Positions 48,588 through 59,936 are shown, counted from the first letter of the stretch. The stretch is 64,000 nt of DNA from Corticium candelabrum (GCF_963422355.1 NC_085087.1:9940233-10004232), one strand, 5' to 3'. Numbers and translations are program-made. Notes: generated by a model from the letters alone, not told the origin.

Positions 48588-50130
48588 TAGCAATTAGTAG
48601 CCTCGACACTAGGCCTCCCTTGCTTTCGGTGGTCCGACCGCGCGAGGATAGCAACGACACTGTATCACGTGAAGTTCTCTCCGAAAGCAAAGAGAGGCCT
48701 AGTAACTCATTATGTCACGTGACAATCTAGCTTGTCACCTGATCTATTTTGCAGATGATGATTGGTCGACTGTAAATCACATTTGAGTTACTTCCTGATT
48801 ATTTCCTCTAAAGGCTGGTTCACAATAGACGTATGCACGTTCACAATATGCATCCGATCCGCGCGCGGCGCAGCGGATCGCTGTTCACAATATGACAGAG
48901 CGCGTGTGTGAGCTGCGCTCTGATGACTATAATTAGATTACGTACTAATTGTCACATAACAATATATAGCCACGTGACTATCACAATATGTCTATTAATG
49001 CAAAGAAACAGTTGCTTCTGTTGTGCCTTTTGCGGCGATATCGCAGCAACAAGGCAAAGAACCGTCGACGTGTGTGGGTACGCGAGATCTTCTTTGCTGT
49101 CCATGGCACGTGCCCTTGACTTGAATTCCCGGACATGGCACTCTACATCTCGTGACCAATTAAACATGTGCGGTGATTGGAGAACTGTAAATTACATTTC
49201 CTGTTTGGCGTACGACGTTTCCGGTCGAGCGCATCGAAATAGAGCTGATCCTATTGTTGCGCTCCGCTCTGCGCCACTGCGCTCCGACGGCGGCATCTTT
49301 TGATGTTGGCGCACACCGTCGGATCGGATCGCAGCGCATGCATATAGTGAACATGAGTGCGTCTATTGTGAACCAGCCTTAAGACATGCGGAGATTAGTA
49401 AACAATCACCCACCTCACAGGTGTTATTTAGTGTGCAACAACAGCTTGTGTACCGACTCAAGAATATCGTTTGGTCGCGTTTGTAGGTTGCAAACAGTTG
49501 CAGTATTCTCTCTACATCGCAGCGAGTGAAGGTATCACTCTAGTCGCATGCAGCGATTGCTTCTGGAGTAGCTTCAAGCTGACATCAGCCACGTAGAAAT
49601 TTCACGCGTAGTCGCAATAGCTTTCGATCGATTCCGAAAGCGCGATGATAGTTTAAGACAAAAGCGTACATGTACAGTAGCCTAGTCGGTATTGCGTAGT
49701 CTTCTAGTCAACGACAAGGGAGGACAGAGTCTGCGCGTTGTCTTTTTTCCCGCGACATGGCCGTACAGTCTTTGCGCTCGTTTCTTTGCGCTAACTAAAC
49801 AGTAAGCAGCGTCGCAAACGCCAGCATGCATAGTTACTAACTGTATTTCACGCCTTTCCATTCCAACATCGTTGTTATGACGGTATACCTGCTGTAAACG
49901 AAAACACACCTGATCTCTTTTTGCAAATCTTTAGCAATATGAAACAAACCGACAAAGGGTGGGTTTTTCTAATGACATAATTAGATAAGTTGTCACGTGA
50001 CATAATGAGTTACCAGGCCTCCCTTTGCTTTGCGAAGAAAACATCACGTGATACAGATCCGTTGCTATCCTCGCGCGGTCGGACCACCAAAAGTAAAGAA
50101 AGGCCTAGTGTCGAGGCTAAGCAATTAGAA
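48588..50130. repeat. Inverted pair of about 145-bp copies flanking 1.2 kb
   Basis: Left copy about 48588-48735, right copy about 49985-50130, in opposite orientation. Shared core: CCTCGACACTAGGCC, GGTGGTCCGACCGCGCGAGG, ATAGCAACG, GTATCACGTGA and AACTCATTATGTCACGTGAC. Each copy is itself hairpin-like (GGCCTCCCTTGCTTTCGG against CCGAAAGCAAAGAGAGGCC). They could be two MITE insertions or the ends of one larger element, with the Harbinger-derived element nested between them. Confidence 0.75.
48812..49379 (+). mobile_element. PIF/Harbinger-derived non-autonomous element
   Basis: 568 bp between TAA target duplications (48809-48811 and 49380-49382). Terminal inverted repeats begin AGGCTGGTTCACAATAGACG at both ends. 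Inside, 48989-49123 on the plus strand reads a basic stretch ending RRYRSNKAKNRRRVWVREIF, the N-terminal signature of Harbinger-type transposases, then stops. The 3-bp TWA duplication, ends and frame remnant agree. GC-rich subterminal motifs resembling CGGATCGCAGCG are inverted at both ends. Confidence 0.85.
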
Positions 50131-50467
50131 TGATTTAGAGACTAAACAGCTCCCACACGGAGACTGACAAGATGTGACCGGTATTGCAACATCAGTAGCA
50201 GGATCAAGGAGGATGGAAATGAACCAATTGGCATCAAGCTTGGAAATCGCACCTGAACGGGAGCCTTGCCTGTAGCTGATCACCATCACGCACTGTTCAA
50301 ATAGCAAATACGCGTGCACTTGGACTCAACCGGCAGTTCAAGTTCAACGGTCGATCTGTTTTGGCGGTCGTCTAGCGTCGGCGGCTGCAAGAGGATTACG
50401 CATTTTATGCCTTCACCTGCAACAGCACAGTCCAGCGACAAGCAGAGACGTGTCCCTAACCCAAAAG

Positions 50468-52432
50468 GTATACTGAATCATATAAAGAATGCGCACCACC
50501 CCTTTAAAACGCGCCAAATAGGTGGTGCAAAGCGTGCTCAGCCACGTGTTGATTCTAGTAGTATAAAATACCCGTATACTCTCATTATCAGTCACGATTT
50601 AGGGTCTGTCCCACCATTAATGTTGCAGGTGGCACAATAAATGCAGGTTGCTTACATAAACCAACAGAACAGGAGTGGCTACGGCTAATTTGCAGAGAGC
50701 AGACTTCCGTTCTTGCGTACGCTAGCTAACTGCCTTGTTCGCGCAAAAATTATGGCGGCTGCTGATATTTACGCAAGCGTGCATGAAGTTTGCTTTGGTC
50801 CCGATCCACAGCGTGATGTCATCGATTTCATGCAGCGTCTAGGACTTATTTCAACAACAACGAAGTTGCAACCCAACCTCTATCAATTAATATTAATTTC
50901 ATCCGGGTAATTACACATTTGCAAAAAAGAACAAGGTTTGTCAGCTTTTTACGTAATTACCTACTACTGTTATAAGACAAGTTGAACTTACTATTACAAC
51001 ACAACTGTTTAGGTTAAACTGCAACGCTAGAAGAAGTTGAGAGACACCTAGCTAAGATACTGGATACCACTGGCTGATATCCAACGTGATGGCGGCAAAG
51101 GCTGCCGCGTGAGTTACGCTATAACGCTCCCGCCACATCAATTGATCCAAATATGACGGGAGCATATGGCGATGGCACCCTTTCATTTTTTCAGTTTTGT
51201 TTTCACTCGATTCCAATATGATTCAATATATTGAGTGTGTACTCCAGTGCCAGGGTCCACAAAATTTAAAGAGTGGTTAACTGTCCTGTGAGCTGCCACC
51301 AGGGAAAGAGTGTTAATCCGATTGTACGCTCTCCATTCGTCAGAATGTACTATTGTGCCAGGCAGTACGTGTTGTGCTACGATCGGTAAAAGTGTCGCAG
51401 CATCTTTTCTTGGAACTATTTCCATGTAACCCAGTGCTGGCTGCTGTGTTACATCAACAATTCCAAAAACCCACACTGGGTCACGTGGTGCTCTTCCTCT
51501 GTGATGCTGTATAATTTTACAGGATAACTCTTAACAGTCAACAATGTGATGTTCAATGCAATTACCTTCGGTTTGTGGGAAAAACAAGATTCGTCTATTT
51601 CAACAACGTTGGACTGAACTGGACCAATGCCACCAAGTCTAATAACATTTTGTTGGAGTTTCCACGAGCACACATCTCTTAGGTACTGGTACATCTGAAT
51701 GCCAGTGACTAGAGATACTTTACAAACATCCTTCATTTGAGACACAGGTGTCTCAAAACACCAGTAATAGATTACAAGTAACCAAGTTGTCAAAGGAACA
51801 TTTGATTGCTGAAAAAATGAATCACGTCAAACTGAACTACAATATATAATAAAGAATTTCTGTTTATAGAAATATAATTGTTTTTAGGGTACCACATCTT
51901 GCAAACTTAAAAGTTACCGTTGCATTCTGCAGTTTTTTTTCAGGACATCTCCAAATATAACCGTCCTTGCATCTTTTTAAAACGATTTTAATGCCATGGC
52001 CACACCATAACAGTTGTTGCGTTGTTCTTGCCTTGAAATAAGTCCTCGACGCTGCATGAAATCGATGACATCACGCTGTGGATCAGGACCAAAGCAAACT
52101 CCATGCACGCTTGCGTAAATATCAGCAGCCGCCATAATTTCCGCGCGAAAAGGCAGGTAACTAGCGTACGCAAGAACGGATGTCTATTCTCTGCAAATTA
52201 GCCGTAGCCACTCCTGTCCTGTTGGTTTATGTAAGCAACCTGCATTTATTGTGCCACCTGCAACATTAATGGTGGGACAGACCCTAAATCGTGAATGATA
52301 ATGAGAGTACAAGGGTATTTTATATTACTAGAATCAACACGTGGCTGAGCACGCTTTGCACCATCTATTTGGCGCGTTTTAGAAGGGTTATGCGCATTCT
52401 TTATAGAATTCAGTATTCTTTGTTGCGCCAAC
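50468..52432 (-). mobile_element. Merlin (IS1016-type) DNA transposon with long inverted arms
   Basis: A Merlin transposase on the minus strand (51183-52135) lies between two arms of about 390 bp that are inverted copies of each other, about 50468-50870 and 52045-52432. Shared arm segments include TATAAAGAATGCGCA, AAACGCGCCAAATAG, CACGTGTTGATTCTAGTA and the start of the transposase gene (MAAADIYASVH in both). So the left arm holds a second, truncated 5' end of the gene facing the other way. This suggests a head-to-head pair or an internally rearranged element rather than ordinary short Merlin termini. Confidence 0.8.
51183..52135 (-). pseudogene. Merlin transposase, DDE type, with introns and a frameshift
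   Basis: Related to bacterial IS1016/IS1595 transposases. Three minus-strand parts: 51918-52135, 51566-51808, 51183-51506, separated by two introns with GT-AG borders. Catalytic residues visible: VEIDES (first acidic), VHSDEWRAY (second) and TQYIESYWNRVK (third). Also KHHRGRAPRDPVWVFGIVD across the second intron and TVNHSLNFVDPGTGVHTQ, a hallmark block. The N-terminal part reads DIYASVHGVCFGPDPQRDVI, then loses frame near 52022-52036, where it carries a few extra bases relative to the left-arm copy, and resumes in another frame with RCKDGYIWRCPE (zinc-ribbon part). The catalytic part is otherwise open. Confidence 0.85.
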
Positions 52433-52651
52433 GCTGCAGTAGCTGCTGCATAGTTATCTACAATGGTCTTTCTTGCCTTATCTAGACTTCAACTACGAAA
52501 TTACGTTGTTGTACGGTCTTGGTTGAACGTGGTCTAGCTGTCAGAAACGGCTAAGTACTCTGATTGTCGCTAGCAACTTCAGATGCTTCACATTTTCTGT
52601 TGGTATTGTACGTAGGTGAAAACATCGATGAAGAGGCCTACCCATCTTAAA

Positions 52652-52930
52652 GATGTCGACAGTTTCTTCTTGTTACAAATATGCATGGGCTGAGATTGAA
52701 GCGTTTGGAGAAGATTCGCTAATACAAATACAGGTACTTTTTGCTTCTTCTTGTCTGCGTTACTGCAGCTACAACAACTGTTTTCTATTAGAAAACTATA
52801 AAATTTCCTGAGTGCTCGACCAAAGGTCGCTCATGACGGTTCAACTGGAAGAAACCGCAACTGCTGCTAAAGATTCATCACCGGGGCAAGAGAATCATCA
52901 GAAACCAAGTGAAAAAGCAGACTAGCAAGC
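52652..52930 (+). other. Possible small two-exon frame, unassigned
   Basis: ATG at 52652 opens a frame reading MSTVSSCYKYAWAEIEAFGE and on to a GTACTT donor at about 52733; after a TTTTCTATTAG acceptor a short frame (KTIKFPECSTKGRS) follows. It may be a remnant exon. No family recognised. Confidence 0.25.
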
Positions 52931-53052
52931 CGCGTAGCATTGGATCGCCACGAGGACATTAGTTTTGTAGATATTTTTTAATCACCTAGCTAAGCCTGCA
53001 GTGTACGGCACTGTGGTCTAGTAGCTGAATAGTAATAAATGAACGATTCAAG

Positions 53053-53920
53053 TACAGTTACCCTACCTCTATAACAATAACCTTTATAATGATATTAACG
53101 TTATTACGATAGAAGCTGCTGAAATCAAAATTTCCCGATACCATGCCATAAAAAACTTTACCTTTATAACAATATTTTTATAACGATATTACCCCTATTT
53201 TAATTTTTGCCGCTAAAACGAAATGCGTCAGTAGTAATTGTATAACACTATTCATTGATATTAATGTGCTAAGAGTGCACAAATACTGCAAGGCACTTAA
53301 ACATGCGAGCTGCGCATGTGCATTGCAACAAACATAGAGTCAAGTGCTGCTGTGGGGATGCGGAATCTCGAATGAAAGAAGATAGTTCGACTGATCACGT
53401 GCTTCTTTCTGAAGATGGCCATTAGAAGGAAAGATAAATTACCTTCTCCGTTGCAGAGAAAGCAATGCTGGTAAAGCGGAGTCGTATCATTATGGAGCCA
53501 AGACTTAGTCAGAAAGAACTGCAGTCGTGGTTTAAAGACAATTGTGGTAAAGACATTGCCCAGGGCACTCTTTCTGGGATTCTGAAAGAAAGTGGTAAGT
53601 GGCTGCATCATGAGGAAACCGCCTTGTCTGCTAGAGATAAGCAGAAAAAGGAGCAGCGATCTTCTAATGTTAAAGAACTAGAAGAACTGTTACTTCTGTT
53701 CATCATCAACAAGCTACCTTAGACCAGTTGATTGATGACTAGTGTACTGTAATTAATTAGGCTAAACAGTTGGAACAGTTAAATGTCACTAAGTATAGGT
53801 TACAGTAAGAACTTGTGCACAGACAATGGTTTAGATTACATTACCTTTATAACAATACTACCCTTATAACGGTATGTTTGCGTGAAACGGAGATATTGTT
53901 TTAGAGGTAGGGTGACTGTA
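53053..53920 (+). mobile_element. pogo/Tigger-like element with TA duplications
   Basis: 864 bp (53055-53918) between TA dinucleotides. Inverted ends: CAGTTACCCTACCTCTATAA and, in reverse complement, CAGTCACCCTACCTCTAAAA. Subterminal CCTTTATAACAATATT motifs repeat several times. It contains a frame at 53465-53722 with a pogo/CENP-B-type helix-turn-helix. The catalytic DDE region is missing, so it is non-autonomous. Confidence 0.8.
53465..53722 (+). pseudogene. pogo/Tigger transposase N-terminal HTH remnant
   Basis: 85 residues including PRLSQKELQSWFKDNCGK followed by IAQGTLSGILKESGKW, the pattern of a CENP-B/pogo N-terminal DNA-binding domain (LSQxELxxWFxxxFGxxxxxxTISxILK). It ends 27 residues after the EETALSARDKQKKEQR linker with a stop codon. 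Only the DNA-binding part is present. Confidence 0.7.
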
Positions 53921-55430
53921 CATGTATACACTCGTGACACATGCTACTTTGAAAACGTGCGCTATGTCAAAGGCCGAATTTAAATAATTATTTAATATCT
54001 ATTTTATTATATTAATAGACCACATAATATAAATGGGTAGACTCAGCCAATTTAATTTAAGGTGGGACTTGATTTGATCCAATTTTATATCTATCCTATT
54101 TAATTAATCGGATTAAGAATATTTTTATACAAAATCATATCAATATGCTATTCTAAACGACCAGTGATAACGAAAACCCTTTAAAACTTTAAAAGAGGTT
54201 TTGTGAAGTTTAAGAAGGGGTTTTGAAAACCCTCCAAATTAATTGTATCAGTAACCTTATAAAGTTATAGAATGGTTTCTTGTAAAACCCCAAGAACTCC
54301 CAAAAAACCCACTAAAGTTTTCTGTTGGATTTCCTATAATATAGATCCACTGCAGCTGCAGTACTAAAGTGCGCTCACGCATTAGAAAAACTAGTAGAAT
54401 GTGGCCATTTGCGCGACAAAAATGTTGCCCTCCGGTCAGATATTGATATCAATCAAAAGCTCTACACTTGCCAGATGTAATTGCATTTACCGTTAGGCTA
54501 CAGAGACGTAACGGACGTTAATATAGCCAATTTACTGTATTTGAATGAGTTAGGAAGCGGAGAAAGGCGGGACTAAGGCGGGATTAGAGTTAATTGCATA
54601 AAGCTAAGTACATAATTGCTATAGCTAGCAGGCTGTTAACAGTAACCCAACACAGTAATCTTCTCAGCTGGAGTGTCAGTTAGCTAAATAAGAGTGCGTC
54701 TAAGATCCGTTTGTACTGTTTATCTTTGGAACTTTTAGTTTCAGACGACGACGAATCTTTTGATTTAGAACTAACTTAGAATTCAATGACCACTGCTCTA
54801 CAACGTCGTCTAACACACCGTGTATTGTCCTGTAATGCATCTCCATCTTCTTACGTACGTGTCTCACGCAGTTTGCCCACGTTTCCAAAGTAACGTTTGC
54901 GTGACCTTCTCTACGCTAACGCATGATGTTTTCCATTGTAAATCTACCAATCTCTGTATTGTGCTGTGCAGCATAACTATAGGTCAGAAGAAGCAAGAAT
55001 GTCAAAGTCCTTATAGTAATGTCATTAACTCTCAAGAATGCACTAAATGGCTGGTCAGTTTGGTACTGATATGGTCAAATTAGTCTAGATCTCGTGGTTT
55101 GAATACGCTTCTCTATGCCAGAAGTGAATGAGTGTATGTATCTGGTACTTATAGCTGTTCCTAAAAAAGGCAACAGAAACATACAACAGTGAGCGCATAA
55201 AAACATCCAGGTCTGTTGTCATGGCTTATAGCAAAAGTACAATATTTAGTATATCATTGCATCAACAAGCAAACTGCGTTTCAAGCCAGCGAAACAACCA
55301 GAGGCAACACGTTTATACATACACTTTCAAGTAACATTATAGTTACATACTTTGTCATTTACACCATACGCTCTAAAACATAGATGCTAATTGCCTCTTG
55401 TGACAACATAACAACATAACTGCGTGCCCA
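53921..55430. other. AT-rich region, no gene seen
   Basis: Includes an oligo-A/T palindromic patch with repeated GGTTTT/AAAACC motifs at about 54175-54320. Open frames at 54700-54888 (-) and 54820-55083 (+) were not recognised. Confidence 0.5.
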
Positions 55431-55439
55431 GCTACGCGC

Positions 55440-56130
55440 CCAGCTGCATGTCTAGCTACCTGTAATTGCTCGTAACTAAACGAAACTGCGCGAAACTGCG
55501 AACTCATTTGGGCGTAACTGCGCACCAAACTGGGCGCTTATCTTGGTGCTACTGCGCACCTAACTGTCTGTAACTGCGCTTAACTTCTAGTAACTGCGCG
55601 CTCATCTAAGAGTAACTGTGCACCAAACTTTGCGTCCACATGGAATTTACTGCGCGTCCAACTGCACCCATTTGCGCCCATCTAGGCGTGACAGCGCGTA
55701 ACTGCGCGAGACTGCGCGCCCATTTAGACTTAACTGCATGCCCAACAGCGTGCAACTGCGATTAACTGCGCGCCCATTTACACGCAACAGCGCGTAACAG
55801 CGCGTAAGTGCTCGCCCATCTGAGCGTAACTGCGCGTCCAATTGCGCGCCCATCTTGGCGTAACTGCGTACTAAACTGTGCCCCCATTTGGGTTTTTCTA
55901 CGCGCCCAACTGCGCGTAACTGCGCTTAATTACGATTAATTGCACGCGTGTCTGCGCGTATCTGCGCGTAACTGCGCGCTCATCTGAGCATAACTGCGCT
56001 CCCAACTCTGCGCACGTATTTGCCTAACTGCGAGCCCAACTGCGCGCAACAGAGAGAAACTGCGCGCCCATGTTGGCGTAACTGCGCACAAAACTGCTCG
56101 CCCATCTGTGAGTTGGGCCAAAGTCACACT
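55440..56130. repeat. GCGC-rich degenerate minisatellite, array 1
   Basis: Dozens of imperfect copies of a unit built from TAACTGCGCG and CCCATCTGAGCG / CCCAACTGCGCG. The period varies at about 10-24 bp. It differs from all other repeats in the window in its high GC and CpG content. Long minus-strand frames here come from the repeat. Confidence 0.9.
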
Positions 56131-56949
56131 ACGTCAGGATTGGCGGCGACGATTGCGCTAGGGCGGCCACAATTGCTTTTCTCATGATGTTATCTAAACG
56201 TAATGTGAACGCTGCTGTAAACGTAAAAGTGGCGTTGACTCCTACGTTTACGTCGGCGTTGATGTACATACCTACGTTGCGTGAATGTTTCTGTAGTGTT
56301 GAAAGATAACATTGTCACTGTTGTCACCTTCGTGTACGTCTGCAACACTCATTTTAAAGTATTTGATCTACTGAGACTTTGTAATTGGTTTATTAGTTGT
56401 GCCGTTGTGTCATGATGACGACAAGCAGTGATAGTAAACGCTGGTTTTTCGTTTTTCTGCTGTTTTCGTCTAGCGTACCACAAGCTGAAATATCATCATA
56501 TGACAAGTTTCTTTGCTATGGCTTCTGACATACATCTGTTAAGACCGGGTTTCCTAAGAAATTGATGCCGCCTTTTGTTTTGCACATTAGGGATATGTGG
56601 ACGAATCCCTATGTGTGGCAATTGGTTAAGCAGCTTAAAAATCAGCAACGATTTTAAACAGCATCTAGAGGTACTGGATTTTGGAAGAAAGATATGCAAG
56701 GTACTTGGATTGAGCGCGGGCGTGCTTTTCTAATTGGAAAGACAAACAGTATATAGACAGATACAAAGTCACAAAAGCAACATTCTGGTTTCTATTTAGG
56801 CAATACTGCTGGAATCTACATAAACAAAGCACTAATTTTAGGATACAAATAAAGACAAGGACCTCGCAATTACTCTACACTGGCTTGCTCATTAAACGTC
56901 TTTTTCAAAACTATTTATAATCTACTGAGTTGCTAAAATTTTTATTGTG

Positions 56950-57610
56950 TCAATTGCTCAAGAAAAAATGTATGTGTTGAGTCGGTTTCTAGTACCAGAT
57001 TATATTCGTTTCTCACTGGAGATGAACTGGACCAAGTTATTGCTAACTTTGAAGCACTCTGTTGTTTGCCTCAGTGTGGTAGAGCATTAGATGGGACTTT
57101 TATGCAAATAAAAAACCTAGCAAATTTGGAAACAGCTATATCAATTACAAAAATTTCATTGCATCATAGTGCTGAAATGTGTTGATGCCAGAGAGATTTT
57201 TATTTCAGTCAACTTTGGTTAGCCAGAGTCTGTTAGAGACTCATACGCATTCAGAAACAATCAGCTGAAACAAAATAGAGACAGTGATGTTTGGTTGTCT
57301 ACTGTACATCGAAAAATGATTGAAGAATTTCGTATTAGGCCATTTCTTGTTGCGGATGCAGCATTTCTTCTCAGTTCGACTGTTATAAAATGTTACAATG
57401 GTGACAATCATGTTGGCAGAGAAAAGAGCTTTAATTATTTTGTCATTTGAACAAGGAGAGTAGTAAAAAAGGCTTTTGGAAAACTCAAGAGGCGATGACA
57501 AGTGACAGCACATAGCAACTTCAAGAATCCGAAGTTCGCGAGCCAAGTATCTACAGTTGCGTGTGCTCTTCACAATATTTGCTGAAGGCACAACTGTCCC
57601 TTTGAAGAAG
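56950..57610 (+). pseudogene. Decayed PIF/Harbinger-type DDE transposase
   Basis: Reading across frames and stops on the plus strand, pieces match the Harbinger nuclease: LPQCGRALDGTFMQIK (GxxDGTHV region), SYINYKNFI, NFG.PESVRDSYAFRNS (GxxHDSxxxxxS region), RPFLVADAAFLL (GDxxYPL region), REKSFNYFV and VVKKAFGKLKRR (VExxFGxLKxRW), ending STVACALHNIC (VLHN). Several stop codons and frame changes make it inactive. It sits between the two GCGC minisatellite arrays. Confidence 0.75.
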
Positions 57611-57774
57611 ACTAATTGCCTAAAATGTTGCTTATAACAATAATGTTATAGGTTCACCTCACCACAATGTAGTTGATAATCGCTCAAAAACTTTAGTGGT
57701 GGTTGTACAAAAGTTGATGTACGTGAACTAAATGTAGTTGGTCTGGAACGTGTGGAAAGTGGGTGTTGGGCTTT

Positions 57775-58215
57775 CTTTGCCAACTGCGTGTAACCGCTCG
57801 CTCATCTGAGCGTAAGTGCTTGCCCAACTCTGCCCCATCTGAGCATAACTGTGCGCTAAACGGTGCGTTTATTTGTGCGCCCAATTGCGAGTAACTGCGC
57901 GTAACTGAAAATAACTACGCCTAACTGCGTGTAACTGCGCATCCAACTGCGCGTAACTGCAAAGACCAACTACGTGCAAATCTAGGCGCAGCTGCGCGCC
58001 GAACTGCACGCAAATAGAAACAGAGCGACACGATGAACTGCTCGTAATTGCACGTAAGTTCTGGTAGCTGCTCTTGCATCTGAGTGTAACAAGGCACCCA
58101 TCTCAGCGTAACAGCACGCTTATCTGATCGCATCAACACGCCCAACTACGCGCCAATTATGGCATAAATGCAAACAAAACTGAACAACCGTTTGGGCCAA
58201 ACTGCGCGTAACTGA
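57775..58215. repeat. GCGC-rich degenerate minisatellite, array 2
   Basis: Same TAACTGCGCG-type units as array 1 (55440-56130) and in the same orientation, on the far side of the decayed Harbinger transposase. More diverged than array 1. Confidence 0.85.
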
Positions 58216-58227
58216 AGATAACTTCGT

Positions 58228-58315
58228 GTATATATCTTAGGGTTAAGGTTAGAGTTAGAGTTAGGGTTAAAGTTAGGGTTAGAGTTAGGGTTAGGGTTAA
58301 GGGTTAGGTTTAGCT
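58228..58315 (+). repeat. Interstitial telomere-type repeats, tract 1
   Basis: About 13 units of TTAGGG and variants (TTAGAG, TTAAGG, TTAAAG) reading G-rich on the plus strand. Followed by a short repeated motif, AGCTCAACAGAACCAAACTA, present about three times to 58385. Confidence 0.92.
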
Positions 58316-58379
58316 CAACAGAACCAAACTAAAGTTGAGCTCAACAGAACCAAACTAAAGTTTAGCTCAACAAAACTAA

Positions 58380-58560
58380 ACCTTACGTACCAGAACGTGT
58401 AAGACTATGTTTGGTCTGGTGATCGTGAGAACTCCATTTCTAGTTTTGTGGGGTGCTCCCTTGTGTGTACGGTTTGTCATTAATTGTCAACAATAATCTC
58501 TTCACTGTTGGTGCAACAATTCTCTGGTCAAGTGTAGAGGTTGTGTCCGTTGGAACCATC
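58380..58560. repeat. Diverged duplicate unit between telomere tracts, copy 1
   Basis: Shares with 59955-60105 an ordered set of matches: ACGT.CCAGAAC, TGGTC, CTCCATT.CTA, TTGTGGGGTGCTCCCT, GTAC.G.TTGTC and the CTTCACGGTTGGCACA-type stretch. It follows telomere-like repeats in both places, so repeat plus unit may have been copied together. Confidence 0.7.
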
Positions 58561-58679
58561 AATGTTTTGATGTCAGATGATTAGAAGTTTTTTCATGTGT
58601 GTTTGTTTTGTTTGTGTAGAGAAAAAAGAAAAAAGGAAATAGGACAGAAGGAAAATATAAAGATAGAAAATTGAATGAC

Positions 58680-59097
58680 AGAGAGAGAGAGGAGGGCAAG
58701 GGGGGGTTTAAAAACATGTATGTATTAGGTCTGAGTGGGTGGCCAAAAGGAAAAAAACAGGAGAACAAAAGAGATTAAGATTATATAATCAATTAATTAA
58801 TTATTAATCAATTAATATTTTATGCAAAAATTCAATAAATAATTGACTCAGTTGGAGTCAAGCTAGTTGTTTCAATAATAATGTTAAATTAATTAATTGG
58901 GCAATTCATTAACCAATTTTTTGCTGATAGAATTTAAGTTTATTTATAGGGTTACAGGGGATGAAAGAGATTAAGATTATATAATCAAATATTTAGTTTA
59001 TTGATCAATTAATAATCCATGCCGTAATTAAGCAATTCATTGTGTTAATTTTTATTAAATGGGAGAGAGAGATTGGGGGGGAAAGGGTGAGTAAAAG

Positions 59098-59128
<31 letters not shown>

Positions 59129-59160
59129 GGGGGGGAGAGAGAGGGAAAAAGAGGGAGTGG
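58680..59160. repeat. GA-rich and AT-rich low-complexity tracts
   Basis: (GA)n-like purine runs at about 58680-58695 and 59065-59160, with AATTAATTAAT-rich sequence between. The sequence AAAGAGATTAAGATTATATA occurs twice (about 58767 and 58966). No gene seen. Confidence 0.8.
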
Positions 59161-59419
59161 GCATGAGTTATTTGGCTTTGTTAGTTTTTGAAAAGTTAAT
59201 AGTTTTGCACATTATTTGTTTAGTAGAGTATAAGCATTGGTTCGTTCCATTGATAAATTCTCTGTACCAGTGAGTACCGTAAATTTGTTGGTGTACTTGG
59301 TGGATTAGTGCGTCGAACTTCTTCGAGTTACAGACAGCACTCCATCAACTCCCATAGGAAGATGTTGTTCTGACAGCATATGTCTCACCCTTAGTCGCGG
59401 AAAACGGAGCCAAAATAGG

Positions 59420-59460
59420 TTAGGGTTAGAGTCAGAGTTAGGGTTAGGCCCTTAGGGTTA
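59420..59460 (+). repeat. Interstitial telomere-type repeats, tract 2
   Basis: About six TTAGGG-like units with variants (TTAGAG, CAGAG), G-rich on the plus strand. Confidence 0.85.
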
Positions 59461-59869
59461 CCCCAGCCGGGCCGACCCCTTCCCCACCAGTGGATTTGCA
59501 CGCGATACGACCAGAATGCCTTCGAGATGACACAAGTCGCGTTAGCGTGGGAGACCTCTCGATTCTTATCTTTTTAATATGGCGCCCGACTGTAGATTCA
59601 CTCTGTCTTTTTTCGTTGAAGATGACGTCACATATTGTGGTTCCCGTGTGTCGGGCTCAGAAGGCCGTGTCGTGTCCGTACGTTTCGATCGGACTGTAGA
59701 CGATCTGTACGTTACCTTAGGAGCGTGGAGTTTGCGCCGTTATTGCGTCAGACTGTCCCGTTGCCTTTGTCGGTATCAAATCGTTGCTTATTTGGTGTAA
59801 CGGACTCTATGTGGGTCGTGTTGTACGTCGTGTTTTACATTGTGTTGTCGTGTCTATCTGGTTTTTTGT

Positions 59870-59936
59870 GTTAGGGTTAGTGTTAGGGTTAGGGTTAGGG
59901 TTAGGGTTAAGGGGTAGGGTTTTGGGTTAGGGCGCC
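59870..59936 (+). repeat. Interstitial telomere-type repeats, tract 3
   Basis: About nine units, including four perfect consecutive TTAGGG hexamers, then TTAAGGGG and TTTTGGG variants; G-rich on the plus strand. The diverged duplicate unit (copy 2, 59955-60105) follows directly. Confidence 0.92.

Noticed and set aside
55647-56127. Arg/Ser-rich frames such as LRSDGRALTRCYALL
   Set aside because: Translation of the GCGC minisatellite; the same text recurs with the repeat period.
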